DNA of 64,000 nt, from the NCBI GenBank assembly GCA_910575705.1, contig CAJTFG010000001.1, forward strand, positions 619,216-683,215. The letters run 5' to 3'. Positions 16,718 through 25,143 of the stretch are shown here, piece after piece. The first letter of the stretch is position 1; every line of letters begins with the position of its first letter. Position numbers and translations under genes: made by a program. Source of the stretch: Erysipelotrichales bacterium (GTDB taxonomy: Bacteria; Bacillota_I; Bacilli_A; Erysipelotrichales; Erysipelotrichaceae). The notes below the pieces were generated by a model. That model was not told the origin of the DNA. It did no database searches and saw only the letters and a program-made list of their open reading frames with translations.

Positions 16718-17605
16718 ATGCCGTTAAAGGATGATGGGTCAAGATTAGGAAAAGGTCTGTCGGCAATATTCGGTGAAGATATCGACGGTGTGCTGGATGA
16801 TATCCAGCAAGGCAGCAGTGAGGCCGGAAGCAAAGGTCGTCTGGAGATCGCCGTTAATGATATTAAACCGAATCCGTATCAGCCGCGCAGGGATTTTGAT
16901 GATAACCGATTGCAGGAACTGGCAGACAGTATACGCTTGCATGGTGTGTTTACGCCGATACTTGTTAAAAAAGCGGTACAAGGTTATGAACTGATTGCCG
17001 GAGAACGGCGATTAAAAGCGAGCAAATTGGCCGGGTTGTCAATGATTCCCGCTATTTTGATGGATTTTGATGATCAGCAGATGATGGAGATCGCTTTGTT
17101 AGAAAACATTCAGAGGGAAGATCTGAATGCGATCGAAGAAGCGGCTGCTTATGAGAAACTTATTCATAAATTGGAATATACACAAGATGAACTAGCGAAA
17201 CGGATCGGGAAATCCCGTGAGCACGTCGCGAATATGCTGCGTCTTTTAAAACTCCCTAAGAGAGTACAGAAATATGTAGTAGAAAAACAGCTTTCTATGG
17301 GACATGTCAGGGCTTTATTGGCATTAAAGGATGAAGAGCAGATGGAACTGGCAGCCGTTCAGGCGATCCGCGATCATCTGAGTGTACGGGCAGTAGAAGC
17401 ATTGGTAAAAAAGATGAATCAGCCTAAGGAGGAAACATCACCGAAAAAGGAGAAAGATCCTGCTTTTCGCCCGGTAGAACAGCGTTTGCAGGATAAGCTG
17501 CAGACAAAGGTAACGGTAGATGAAAAGCGTATTTCTATTTCTTATACGAATATTGATGATTTGAATCGTATATTGGAGATTTTAGGCTGTTTAGAAGAAG
17601 AGTAA
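16718..17605 (+). CDS. spo0J: Chromosome-partitioning protein ParB/Spo0J
   Basis: 295 residues. It has the GKGLSAIFGED N-terminal motif by which ParB stimulates ParA, NPYQPRRDFDD, GERRLKAS (CTP binding), helix-turn-helix TQDELAKRIGKSREHVANML, and a C-terminal dimer domain. It loads on parS sites and slides as a CTP clamp. Strong ribosome site AAGGAGG upstream. No match to the parS consensus was noticed in the window. A terminator follows. Confidence 0.93.
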   Translation: MPLKDDGSRLGKGLSAIFGEDIDGVLDDIQQGSSEAGSKGRLEIAVNDIKPNPYQPRRDFDDNRLQELADSIRLHGVFTPILVKKAVQGYELIAGERRLKASKLAGLSMIPAILMDFDDQQMMEIALLENIQREDLNAIEEAAAYEKLIHKLEYTQDELAKRIGKSREHVANMLRLLKLPKRVQKYVVEKQLSMGHVRALLALKDEEQMELAAVQAIRDHLSVRAVEALVKKMNQPKEETSPKKEKDPAFRPVEQRLQDKLQTKVTVDEKRISISYTNIDDLNRILEILGCLEEE

Positions 17606-17683
17606 ATATATTCCATAGGATTCGATTTGAGATATTGAAAAAAGAAGAAATGCTATATATAATATAGGTGATCAAGAAGAAAG

Positions 17684-17714
17684 AAAAGGACGAGGATTAG
17701 CGCCTCGTCCTTTT
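17684..17714 (+). terminator. Terminator after spo0J
   Basis: AAAAGGACGAGG and CCTCGTCCTTTT form a perfect stem around ATTAGCG. Confidence 0.85.
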
Positions 17715-17774
17715 CACATGGAAGGTCGGATCAAGAAGTACCGGTACAGACAGACTATGTAAATGAAAAAAGTC

Positions 17775-17837
17775 TTACATAAGACGATACCGTCCTAATA
17801 CGAGAAGTATTAAGAACAGCAGAACCAGTGCAGCCAC
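17775..17837 (-). CDS. Possible 20-residue hydrophobic peptide
   Basis: On the minus strand GTG at 17837 follows a very strong ribosome site (AAAGGAGGTCAA) and encodes VAALVLLFLILLVLGRYRLM before TAA. The peptide is a single membrane-spanning stretch with a basic end, as in small type I toxin or membrane peptides. A second tiny frame, ATG at about 17873 with its own GGAGG, encodes a basic peptide MIQERHWRKEVKWLHW ending in FCCS and overlaps this ribosome site, so the two could be coupled. Nothing else is found between 17,715 and 18,040. Real expression is unproven. Confidence 0.35.
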   Translation of the reverse strand: MAALVLLFLILLVLGRYRLM

Positions 17838-18040
17838 TTGACCTCCTTTCTCCAATGACGTTCCTGTATCATGCGACACCTCCATATATGTATACACATA
17901 GATGAAAAAGATTCCTAAAAATTATAAATATTTTTTTCGGCAATGGCATTCATGATTAAATCGTAACGAAGTGACAAATATACAAGACTGTGCTAAAATG
18001 AAAAAACATTATGCAGCCTTTTAGGTTGAGAGGAAATCAT

Positions 18041-18403
18041 ATGAGATATATCATTCAGTTTTGCCGTATACTTTTATTTTGCTTGCTTGGGGAATTGCTT
18101 CACTATTTTTTGCCGTTTCCCATTCCTTCCAGCATTTATGGAATGGTGCTTCTTTTATGTGCATTGAGGAGCAATCTTTTAAAGCCGGAACAAGTGCGTG
18201 ATACCGCTCTTTTCTTGGTCGGTATTTTTCCTTTTCTTTTTATTCCTGCGGCAGCGGGAGTGATGGAAGTGCAAGATGAGCTTTTCGATATGCTGCTTCC
18301 TGTTTTTCTTGCATTGTTTGTTGTAACGGCGTTGGTAATGGCAATATCCGGATATGTAACGCAATATATCATGGATCGCCAAAGGAGGACTCCTCATGAT
18401 TAA
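18041..18403 (+). CDS. lrgA: Holin-like protein LrgA/CidA
   Basis: About 120 residues with four hydrophobic segments and the family motif PFPIPSSIYGMVLLL. LrgA/CidA proteins are small membrane proteins tied to murein hydrolase control, lysis and export of metabolites such as pyruvate. Start at the ATG at 18041 after GAGAGGAAA. It overlaps lrgB by 8 bp. LrgAB is often controlled by a LytSR (LytTR) system; LytTR genes at 9.2 and 36.0 kb are candidates only. Confidence 0.85.
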   Translation: MRYIIQFCRILLFCLLGELLHYFLPFPIPSSIYGMVLLLCALRSNLLKPEQVRDTALFLVGIFPFLFIPAAAGVMEVQDELFDMLLPVFLALFVVTALVMAISGYVTQYIMDRQRRTPHD

Positions 18404-19091
18404 GGAATTGGTTGCCTCTTCTGCGGTATGGGGCGTTTTGTTAACGATTTCTGCTTTTTCCCTTGGCAGCTGGCTTCATCGCCGATTAAAAAAAGCATGG
18501 TGTAATCCATTGCTTTTCGGGTGTATCTTTGTGGTGTCTTTTTTAAGTATATTCGATATTTCTTATACGGAATATAAAGCGAGCGCATCGCCTGTGAGTT
18601 ATCTTCTTTTGCCTGCGACCATCAGTTTGGCGATCCCGTTGTATGAAAAGTGGGAGCTTTTAAAAAGGCATGCTGCAGCGATCATCATAGGAATCTTTTC
18701 CGGTGTGCTTACCAGCTTAGGAAGTATATGGCTGCTGGCAGTTCTTTTAAAGCTGTCCCGGCAGCAGTATGCGACGCTTTTACCGAAATCCGTGACGACG
18801 GCTATCGGGATGGATGTTGCGGCTGAGCTGGGTGGTATTGCCGCTTTGGCAAGCGCTTTGATCATATTGACAGGAATTATCGGTGGCTTGATCGCGGAGC
18901 GCATTTGTAAGATCGCACATATAAAAAATGCGGTTGCGAAAGGTGTGGCGATCGGCACTTCTTCTCATGCTATCGGAACGGCAAAAGCGATCGAAATGGG
19001 AGAAACGGAAGGGGCAATGAGCAGTTTGGCGATCGTTGTATCCGGCATTTTAACCGCCCTGCTGGCTCCTTTATTTGCGGCTCTGCTATAA
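18396..19091 (+). CDS. lrgB: LrgB-family membrane protein
   Basis: 231 residues with multiple transmembrane segments and the LrgB signatures LLPATISLAIPLYEKW and KSVTTAIGMDVA, plus the late GTSSHAIGTAKAIEMGE. It forms a functional pair with LrgA, with which it overlaps. It ends 32 bp before the stop of the convergent DUF5662 gene. Confidence 0.9.
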   Translation: MIKELVASSAVWGVLLTISAFSLGSWLHRRLKKAWCNPLLFGCIFVVSFLSIFDISYTEYKASASPVSYLLLPATISLAIPLYEKWELLKRHAAAIIIGIFSGVLTSLGSIWLLAVLLKLSRQQYATLLPKSVTTAIGMDVAAELGGIAALASALIILTGIIGGLIAERICKIAHIKNAVAKGVAIGTSSHAIGTAKAIEMGETEGAMSSLAIVVSGILTALLAPLFAALL

Positions 19092-19122
19092 GAATGATAG
19101 AGAAGAACAGGGTATTTTCTTG

Positions 19123-19665
19123 TTAGGATAGGATCGCATATCCTTCTTTTAACACACGATCTTTTATATAGCGGATCGTTTCGTCAAGTCCGTTTTGGGA
19201 GAGATATGTTAACAGATGCTGTATGAGATCTTTGGATGCTTGTTCCATGATGACATAATCATAGCCATTCATAAAATATTGCAACGGAATATCATCACTG
19301 TAAGCTTCTTTGTAATAAATTTTCGATGCGGCGACACGATCACAGAACATCTCTATAATAAAGCATATCGGCATGCGGATAGGCTTTATACCATCTTTGG
19401 AATTATCCAGCCAGTATTCCCAGTGATGACGGTTTCTTCCTTTGTGATGCAGCCATCCAAGCGAATAACCGAGCACTTCTTTTTCTTTGTCGATAGGGCT
19501 TCTATTTCCTTGGAAATATTTCACACCGGCATGAAACTCGACCCAAGAATACTTTGATAAGTCATGCAGGATCCCTTGTTTGTACAACCCACAGCGCATA
19601 CATAAGCGGGTAACTAAAAGTTTATGTTTGGTAATCGTTTTGAAATGACCGTATAATTTATTCAT
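19123..19665 (-). CDS. DUF5662 family protein
   Basis: About 180 residues, recognised from conserved stretches: HFKTITKHKLLVTRLC, LHDLSKYSWVEF, SLGWLHHKGRNRHHWEYW and MFCDRVAASKIYY. The several His/Asp motifs suggest a metal-dependent HD-like helical protein, but no function is established. I prefer the ATG at 19665 because AGAAAGGA lies eight bases ahead; an ATG at 19674 sits directly on that site. Single gene. Confidence 0.8.
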   Translation of the reverse strand: MNKLYGHFKTITKHKLLVTRLCMRCGLYKQGILHDLSKYSWVEFHAGVKYFQGNRSPIDKEKEVLGYSLGWLHHKGRNRHHWEYWLDNSKDGIKPIRMPICFIIEMFCDRVAASKIYYKEAYSDDIPLQYFMNGYDYVIMEQASKDLIQHLLTYLSQNGLDETIRYIKDRVLKEGYAILS

Positions 19666-19886
19666 ATGCAGCATCCTTTCTGTTCTATTTTAGCATGTCC
19701 GCTTTTATATGGCGAATGCTGTTTTTACTTATATCTATGATATACCGAAAAGGATCCATGCGTATGGATATATGCTGTATTTGCAATTGATCGAAAGAAA
19801 AAATCAGAGGACTCTAAAAGTCATTTTATAGAAACGATAGAAGAGTATCCTTTAAAAAGAGGAACTTTGAAAATTTATTTAAGGTT

Positions 19887-19927
19887 TAAAAACAACGGTA
19901 TAGTTTTTAACTTACCGTTGTTTTATA
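19887..19927 (-). terminator. Terminator after the FAD oxidoreductase
   Basis: AAACAACGGTA and TACCGTTGTTTTA arms around a 14-nt loop, with T runs on both strands; it lies just past the stop of the minus-strand gene at 19937. Confidence 0.7.
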
Positions 19928-19936
19928 TACCGCTCC

Positions 19937-21331
19937 TTATTGTGTGATCTTCATAGTCTGTTTTGTTTCTTTGCCGAATAAATATCTTGCGACATGTACG
20001 CCGCTGGCACTGGCATGCGACAGAGAGTGGGTAACACCGCTGCAATCGCCGATGACAAACAATCCTTTTTGGGAAGTTTCCAGATGTTCATCTACTTCGA
20101 CATCCAGATTATAGAATTTTACTTCCACACCATACAACAAAGTAGAATCGTTTGCAGTTCCGGGGGCGACCTTATCCAGAGCATAAATCATCTCAATGAT
20201 CCCGTCGAGCTGGCGTTTAGGGATGACCAGGCTTAAATCCCCCGGTGTAGCGCTTAACGTCGGTTCTACGAAACTGTCTTCGATCCTGGATTGTGTACTG
20301 CGCTGTCCGCGGATGAGATCACCGAAACGCTGTACGATAACACCGCCTCCCAGCATATTGGAAAGGCGTGCGATAGATTCACCATACGCGTTGGAGTCGT
20401 TGAATGGTTCTGAGAAATGATTGGATACCAGCAGTGCGAAATTGGTATTCTCACTATAGCGGCTCGGATCTTCATAGCTGTGTCCGTTTACCGTTACGAT
20501 GCCGTTTGTATTTTCGCTGACGACGACTCCTCTTGGATTCATACAAAAGGTCCGGACGAGATCCTGAAACTTTTCTGTGCGATAGACGATCTTGCTTTCA
20601 TACAGTTCATCGGTTAGATGAGAAAATACCTCTGCCGGCAATTCTACACGCACACCGATATCGACACGATTACTGCGTGTTTGGATATGCAGTGATCGGC
20701 ATATGTCACCCATCCACTTGGAACCGCTTCTGCCGGTAGATATGATGCATGTCCTTCCGTTGAAACTCTCTTTTTGAGAATGGATCCGAAAACCGTCTTC
20801 TGTTTTCTCTACGCGTTCTATGCGTGTCAAAAAGTGAAAATCCACCTTGTCTTTTAATTCATTGTATAAATTTTGCAGGACGATATAATTGATATCCGTA
20901 CCTAAGTGACGAACGGAAGCATCTAGCAGATGCAGATCATTTTGCAGGCACAGCTTTTTGAGATGCGTATTTTCCGTAGAATACAGCTTGGTATCTTGTC
21001 CTCCGTATTTTACATTGATCGTATCGACATACTGCATCAATTCGATCGCTTCTTGTTTGCCTACATATTCATATAACGTACCGCCGAATTGATTTGTAAT
21101 GTTATATTTTCCGTCGGAGAAAGCGCCGGCACCGCCAAACCCGTTCATAATACCGCATGTCGGACAATTGACACAAGATTTTATATTCTTTCCGTCAATC
21201 GGGCATTTGCGTTTTTCCAAAGGATTTCCTGCTTCGAAAACACCGATTTTTACCCCCGGATTCAATTTTACCGCTTCATAAGCAGAGAAGATGCCGCCGG
21301 GACCGGCGCCGATAATCAAAACATCATAATT
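19937..21331 (-). CDS. FAD-dependent oxidoreductase (COG2509-like)
   Basis: 464 residues. N-terminal dinucleotide fold VLIIGAGPGGIFSAYEA, a cluster of cysteines (KRKCPIDG, SCVNCPTCG) followed by GFGGAGAFSDGKYN, and the C-terminal FAD motif GLFVIGDCSGVTHSLSHA. These mark the uncharacterised FAD-dependent dehydrogenases of the YhfW/COG2509 kind. The four cysteines may bind a metal or cluster. Start at the ATG at 21331 preceded by GTGAGG; the longer frame lacks a site. Single gene transcribed against its neighbours. Confidence 0.85.
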   Translation of the reverse strand, partial: NYDVLIIGAGPGGIFSAYEAVKLNPGVKIGVFEAGNPLEKRKCPIDGKNIKSCVNCPTCGIMNGFGGAGAFSDGKYNITNQFGGTLYEYVGKQEAIELMQYVDTINVKYGGQDTKLYSTENTHLKKLCLQNDLHLLDASVRHLGTDINYIVLQNLYNELKDKVDFHFLTRIERVEKTEDGFRIHSQKESFNGRTCIISTGRSGSKWMGDICRSLHIQTRSNRVDIGVRVELPAEVFSHLTDELYESKIVYRTEKFQDLVRTFCMNPRGVVVSENTNGIVTVNGHSYEDPSRYSENTNFALLVSNHFSEPFNDSNAYGESIARLSNMLGGGVIVQRFGDLIRGQRSTQSRIEDSFVEPTLSATPGDLSLVIPKRQLDGIIEMIYALDKVAPGTANDSTLLYGVEVKFYNLDVEVDEHLETSQKGLFVIGDCSGVTHSLSHASASGVHVARYLFGKETKQTMKITQ

Positions 21332-21500
21332 CATAGATAACCTCACTTTAGGGAAATTATTCCCACAGTATTCTATCATACTTCGCTGAAAATGCTATAG
21401 GACTTAGAGAAATAATAAAATTAATGTGATTCCGCAGATAAAATGAATGATCGATGTTTAAAACGGAAAGGATAGAACATACTGTAGCTGAGGTGAACAA

Positions 21501-21878
21501 ATGAAAAAGTATGCAATTGTGGCAATCATATGGTTTTGCTTTTTGTGTTCAAAAGTATGTTCGACAAGTGAAGCGATCCCTTATACATTATATATGGATA
21601 GTGAGAGAAACGATCTTTATGAGGTAAAAGAAGAAGTGCTTATCACATATGAAAATCTGATGCGCGGAGTAAGCGATGAAAGCGATGTGATGATGCTCGT
21701 TCATAGTTTGGAAGAGTTTGAATTTGATGATACGATGAAAGCGAAGTTTCAAAATAATGAATTGGAAATTATAGTAGGTGATGGAGAAGGCGCTTTTATA
21801 AGCGGCGAACTAAAACGAGATTTGCTTTGTGTTCCGGAAGTGAAGCCAAAATCATGGCTGTTAGAGATGATGAGATAA
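21501..21878 (+). CDS. Small exported protein, faintly SpoIIR-like
   Basis: 125 residues with an N-terminal hydrophobic segment (about 4-20), so probably exported. The remainder is acidic (many Glu/Asp). The order of a short strand YTLYMDSERNDLYEVKEEV, a central helix region and a late VGDGEG plus LLCVPE recalls stage II sporulation protein R, but the match is weak and the protein is shorter than usual SpoIIR. I cannot assign a function. A terminator follows. Confidence 0.45.
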   Translation: MKKYAIVAIIWFCFLCSKVCSTSEAIPYTLYMDSERNDLYEVKEEVLITYENLMRGVSDESDVMMLVHSLEEFEFDDTMKAKFQNNELEIIVGDGEGAFISGELKRDLLCVPEVKPKSWLLEMMR

Positions 21879-21886
21879 TAGGTTGA

Positions 21887-21914
21887 GAAACGGTATGACG
21901 AATACCGTTTTTTT
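21887..21914 (+). terminator. Terminator before rnmV
   Basis: AACGGTAT-gacg-AATACCGTT stem followed by seven Ts. Confidence 0.75.
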
Positions 21915-21967
21915 ACGGAAAAGCTGTAAAGGGAGTATTTACAAACATAGGAAAACAGCAGCGGGTA

Positions 21968-21976
21968 TGATATAAT
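21968..21976 (+). promoter_or_regulatory. Extended -10 promoter for rnmV operon
   Basis: TGATATAAT is a perfect extended -10 about 26 bases ahead of the rnmV start. The same TGATATAAT is found ahead of the YitT gene (61792-61800) and the ftsE fragment (62792-62800), so extended -10 promoters seem common here. Confidence 0.5.
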
Positions 21977-22002
21977 GATGACGATTTGTCAGGAGGAACT
22001 GC

Positions 22003-22536
22003 ATGAAAATCAGTGAAGTGATCGTCGTAGAAGGAAAAAATGACAGCAATGTGCTGAAGAGCTATATCGATTGTGATACGATCGAAACTTTCGGAAGCAA
22101 TATCAGTACGGAAACACTTGCATATATTCAGGAAACACAAAAGAAGCGCGGGGTCATCATTTTTACGGATCCGGATGCACCGGGTGAGCGTATACGAACG
22201 ATCATCAATCAGCATGTAAAGGGATGTAAGAATGCCTTTATTGAGAAGAACAAGGCGAAAACAACAAAAAAAGTAGGCATTGAACATGCGTCTAAAGAAG
22301 ATATACTGGAATCTTTGGCACATTTGATGACCTATCGGGAAACGGAAGAAACATTATCTTATGAAGAGTTTATCGAACTTGGTTTTACCGGAAGAAGCAA
22401 CAGCGGTTCTTTGCGGGAAGCCGTCAGTTCTAGATTGCATATCGGAAGACCGAATGCGAAGACGCTGTTTAAACGTCTGAATATGTTACAGATGCAGAAA
22501 GAGGATATAGAAAAACTGATGAGGGAAATCATATGA
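22003..22536 (+). CDS. rnmV: Ribonuclease M5
   Basis: 177 residues. TOPRIM domain with the catalytic Glu in VVEGKNDSNVL and the Asp pair in FTDPDAPGERI. It matures the 5' and 3' ends of 5S rRNA. Ribosome site AGGAGG at about 21991. It overlaps rsmA by 4 bp, the conserved Gram-positive rnmV-rsmA arrangement. Confidence 0.92.
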   Translation: MKISEVIVVEGKNDSNVLKSYIDCDTIETFGSNISTETLAYIQETQKKRGVIIFTDPDAPGERIRTIINQHVKGCKNAFIEKNKAKTTKKVGIEHASKEDILESLAHLMTYRETEETLSYEEFIELGFTGRSNSGSLREAVSSRLHIGRPNAKTLFKRLNMLQMQKEDIEKLMREII

Positions 22537-23402
22537 GACCGATTGCAACACCATCTTATACGAAAGAGATATTGGAACGCTATGATTTGTATGCCAAGAA
22601 AGGCTTTGGTCAAAATTTTCTCATAGAACCCGGCATCGTTGATAAAATTGCGAGAAATGCGGTTGTCTCCGATCATACATTAGCGATCGAGATCGGACCG
22701 GGAATCGGCGCTTTGACGCAGTATCTTTGTGAATATGCCAAAAAGGTCATCGCTTTTGAAATAGATGAGCGTCTTCCGGAAGTGTTGAAAGATACCTTAC
22801 AGGCATATGATCATGTGGAGATCATTCAGAAGGATTTTCTGCAAATTGATATACAGGAGCTTGTGGAGCGCTATAAGAAGGAAGGCTATGATGTCGTGGT
22901 AGCGGCGAATCTTCCTTATTATATAACAACGCCTATTTTATTTAAGCTGTTTTCCTCTAAGGCCGCTGTCGATTCCATTACCGTTATGATGCAGAAGGAA
23001 GTGGCGGATCGTTTTTCAGCACAGAAAAATACGAAAGATTATAATGCATTAACCGTGATCACACAGTATTTATGCGATGTCAGAACGGTTGCCAAAGTGC
23101 CGAAAAATGTATTTCTTCCTAAACCGAAGGTCGACAGTACTGTTCTTCAGTTTCATATAAAAGAAGTAAATAGCAAAGTAGATGAACAGGCTTTTTTTGA
23201 GATGGTAAAGGCATGCTTCCGTCAGCGCAGAAAGACGCTTTTAAATAATTATGGGGAGTATTTAAAGGATAAGGAGAAAGCGCGTATCATATTAGAGAAG
23301 GGGAATATTGATGCAGGACTTCGGGCAGAGTCTCTTTCCTTGGATGAATTTCTGCATGTATATGAGATACAGACGACATATGAAAAGGAGAACATACTGT
23401 GA
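22533..23402 (+). CDS. rsmA: 16S rRNA dimethyladenosine transferase RsmA
   Basis: 289 residues. SAM-binding motif AIEIGPGIGALTQ, catalytic NLPYYITTPIL, preceded by the typical KKGFGQNFLIEPGI. It dimethylates A1518 and A1519 of 16S rRNA. It overlaps both neighbours by 4 bp, so rnmV-rsmA-ispE form one operon. Confidence 0.94.
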   Translation: MRPIATPSYTKEILERYDLYAKKGFGQNFLIEPGIVDKIARNAVVSDHTLAIEIGPGIGALTQYLCEYAKKVIAFEIDERLPEVLKDTLQAYDHVEIIQKDFLQIDIQELVERYKKEGYDVVVAANLPYYITTPILFKLFSSKAAVDSITVMMQKEVADRFSAQKNTKDYNALTVITQYLCDVRTVAKVPKNVFLPKPKVDSTVLQFHIKEVNSKVDEQAFFEMVKACFRQRRKTLLNNYGEYLKDKEKARIILEKGNIDAGLRAESLSLDEFLHVYEIQTTYEKENIL

Positions 23403-24253
23403 AAAGCTCCATTGAGGTAAAGGCGCATGCGAAGATCAATTTGTGTTTGAATGTCAAGGGCAGAAGGGAAGACGGGTATCATGATTTGGAAATGGTTATG
23501 GTTCCTTTGCTGCTTCACGATGATATCGTCATTCGTCTGGCAGATGCCGACTGGCTGTGCTGTGATGATAAGACATTATTGCTGGATGATACGAATACGA
23601 TCACAAAAGCGGTCACGTTGATGCGTGATACTTATCATATAAAAGAACATTTTGTTGTGGAGTTAAAAAAAAGGATCCCTATGCAGGCAGGGCTTGCCGG
23701 TGGCAGCAGTGATGCCGCAGCGGTTATGAGGGGGATTAATGATCTTCTTGGACTGCATATTCCTTTGACAGAACTGGCACACCGTTCTAAGGAGATCGGA
23801 GCGGATGTTCCTTTTTGCGTTATGGATACATGTGCGGTAGTAGAGGGGATCGGAGAATATATAACACCGTTTGATATGAATTGTGATGCTCATATTCTTT
23901 TGGTAAAACCTTCTGCCGGTGTACCGACGGGAACGGCATTTAAAATGCTGGATATTGATAAGTGCGAACATCCTTCTTGTTTTCAGATGCGCGATGCTTG
24001 CAGAAAGGGTCGTTTTTATGACATGTGTGCGGCATTAGGCAATTCATTGGAGTACAGTGCTTTTCAGATCGTTCCAGAGATCGCAAAGATCAAACAAAGC
24101 TTGCAGTTGGCAGGTTTTGATGGCGTTTTGATGTCAGGGAGCGGCAGTACGGTATTTGCGCTTACCCGTGATGAATGTCTGCTGCAAAGAACGATTAAGG
24201 AATGGGAGAAACGATATCCGTTTGTTTTGGCGACGCGGATTTATAAAAAATGA
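23399..24253 (+). CDS. ispE: 4-diphosphocytidyl-2-C-methyl-D-erythritol kinase
   Basis: 284 residues. GHMP kinase with AHAKINLCLNVKGRREDGYH at the start and the ATP loop GLAGGSSDAAAVM. It phosphorylates CDP-methylerythritol in the MEP isoprenoid pathway. The start is GTG at 23399, with AAAAGGAG nine bases upstream and a GTGA overlap with rsmA. The stop lies only 4 bp before the first hairpin of cassette array C. Confidence 0.92.
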   Translation: MKSSIEVKAHAKINLCLNVKGRREDGYHDLEMVMVPLLLHDDIVIRLADADWLCCDDKTLLLDDTNTITKAVTLMRDTYHIKEHFVVELKKRIPMQAGLAGGSSDAAAVMRGINDLLGLHIPLTELAHRSKEIGADVPFCVMDTCAVVEGIGEYITPFDMNCDAHILLVKPSAGVPTGTAFKMLDIDKCEHPSCFQMRDACRKGRFYDMCAALGNSLEYSAFQIVPEIAKIKQSLQLAGFDGVLMSGSGSTVFALTRDECLLQRTIKEWEKRYPFVLATRIYKK

Positions 24254-24257
24254 TAAA

Positions 24258-24563
24258 CCTCTGTATTGCATATGAAATCATAGTACCTGCTATGATTTTT
24301 TAATATCAACAGAGCCGGACGCTGCCACCATGTAGAAACCCCATCACTGATTTCTTTTGCGGTGAATTGCGAATATGCCGGAGCACCGTTATACCATTGG
24401 GCATATACGTGTATTGCATCTTGTGACGTCGACATCCACATCCACTCGCTGTTCTTAGGAACAGGCCATGCCATTCCTTGATTCCAAATACCTTCACAGC
24501 TATGTTCGCCCCAAATGCATGTAGTGGGAAGAGAAAGGATATTGTAACCATAAGAAATCGTGC
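24258..24563 (-). repeat. Cassette C1
   Basis: TIS 24553-24563, QRPAL 24310-24324, hairpin from 24258 with perfect inner arms AAATCATAG and CTATGATTT. Open frame from TISYGYNILSLPTTC to GVSTWWQRPAL, tail LILKNHSRYYDFI, then a stop at 24241-24243 inside the end of ispE on the other strand. One Cys pair; central MWMSTSQ. Confidence 0.8.
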
Positions 24564-24669
24564 ACCATAGAAACGAACACCCTAACTTCATTATCATTTT
24601 TTACCTACCTTTATAAAAAGGATACCAGATAATATTCAAATCGTTATTAGTAAATACTAAAAATGAAAA

Positions 24670-24942
24670 CCTCTATATCTTGTATACGATCATAATGCTT
24701 ATCATGATCTTCTTGCATTAACAGAGCCGGATGCTGAACGATGGTTGCGTCACGCTTATAGCTCTCGGAAGTTATGATTCTGGAACTTCCCGCATACACA
24801 AATGTCCTGTTCAGGTAAGGGTGGGGAGTAGAGCTGATATGTAATCCATTCCCCTTGAAAATGAAACTATAGTCTCGGCTTCCTGCACTAAGATTATCAA
24901 TCCCGGGTTTCGGTAAAATACGGTGACTGCCGGAAATCGTGC
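24670..24942 (-). repeat. Cassette C2 (diverged)
   Basis: TIS motif changed to GGAAATCGTGC (24932-24942; still Thr-Ile-Ser), QRPAL changed to QHPAL by one base (24722-24736), hairpin arm CCTCTATAT. The frame is nevertheless open from TISGSHRILPKPG to DATIVQHPAL and on to a stop at 24647-24649, tail LMQEDHDKHYDRI. Confidence 0.72.
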
Positions 24943-25096
24943 TCTATATAAGTGAGGAAGAAACTACACGTATCATTATATCATGCGAGGAAGTTTGAAA
25001 GACTGTATAGTGATAAAAAAGGGTTGTGTTATGGGAATTTATGGAAGCGGTTTAAAAAAGCTTTGTAAAAACTAAAAAAAACAAATAAATTCTTTA

Positions 25097-25125
25097 TTTA
25101 CACAAGAATTTTGATAGAATATAAA
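25097..25125 (+). promoter_or_regulatory. Promoter of glmU
   Basis: TTTACA at 25097-25102, 17-bp spacer, TATAAA at 25120-25125. Confidence 0.55.
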
Positions 25126-25143
25126 GTGGAGGTATATTTACAG

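Larger units (their letters stand above)
24258..24942 (-). other. Cassette array C (two silent cassettes)
   Basis: A short array in the gap between ispE and glmU. C1 starts 4 bp past the ispE stop. C2 is the most diverged unit in the window, with changes in all three conserved motifs. The linker between them includes the recurring segment acctttataaaaaggatacc. Confidence 0.78.

Noticed and set aside
14224..18040. Chromosome origin (oriC) or parS beside rsmG-noc-soj-spo0J
   Set aside because: Gene order suggests closeness to the origin, but no dnaA, no DnaA-box cluster and no match to the parS consensus was noticed.
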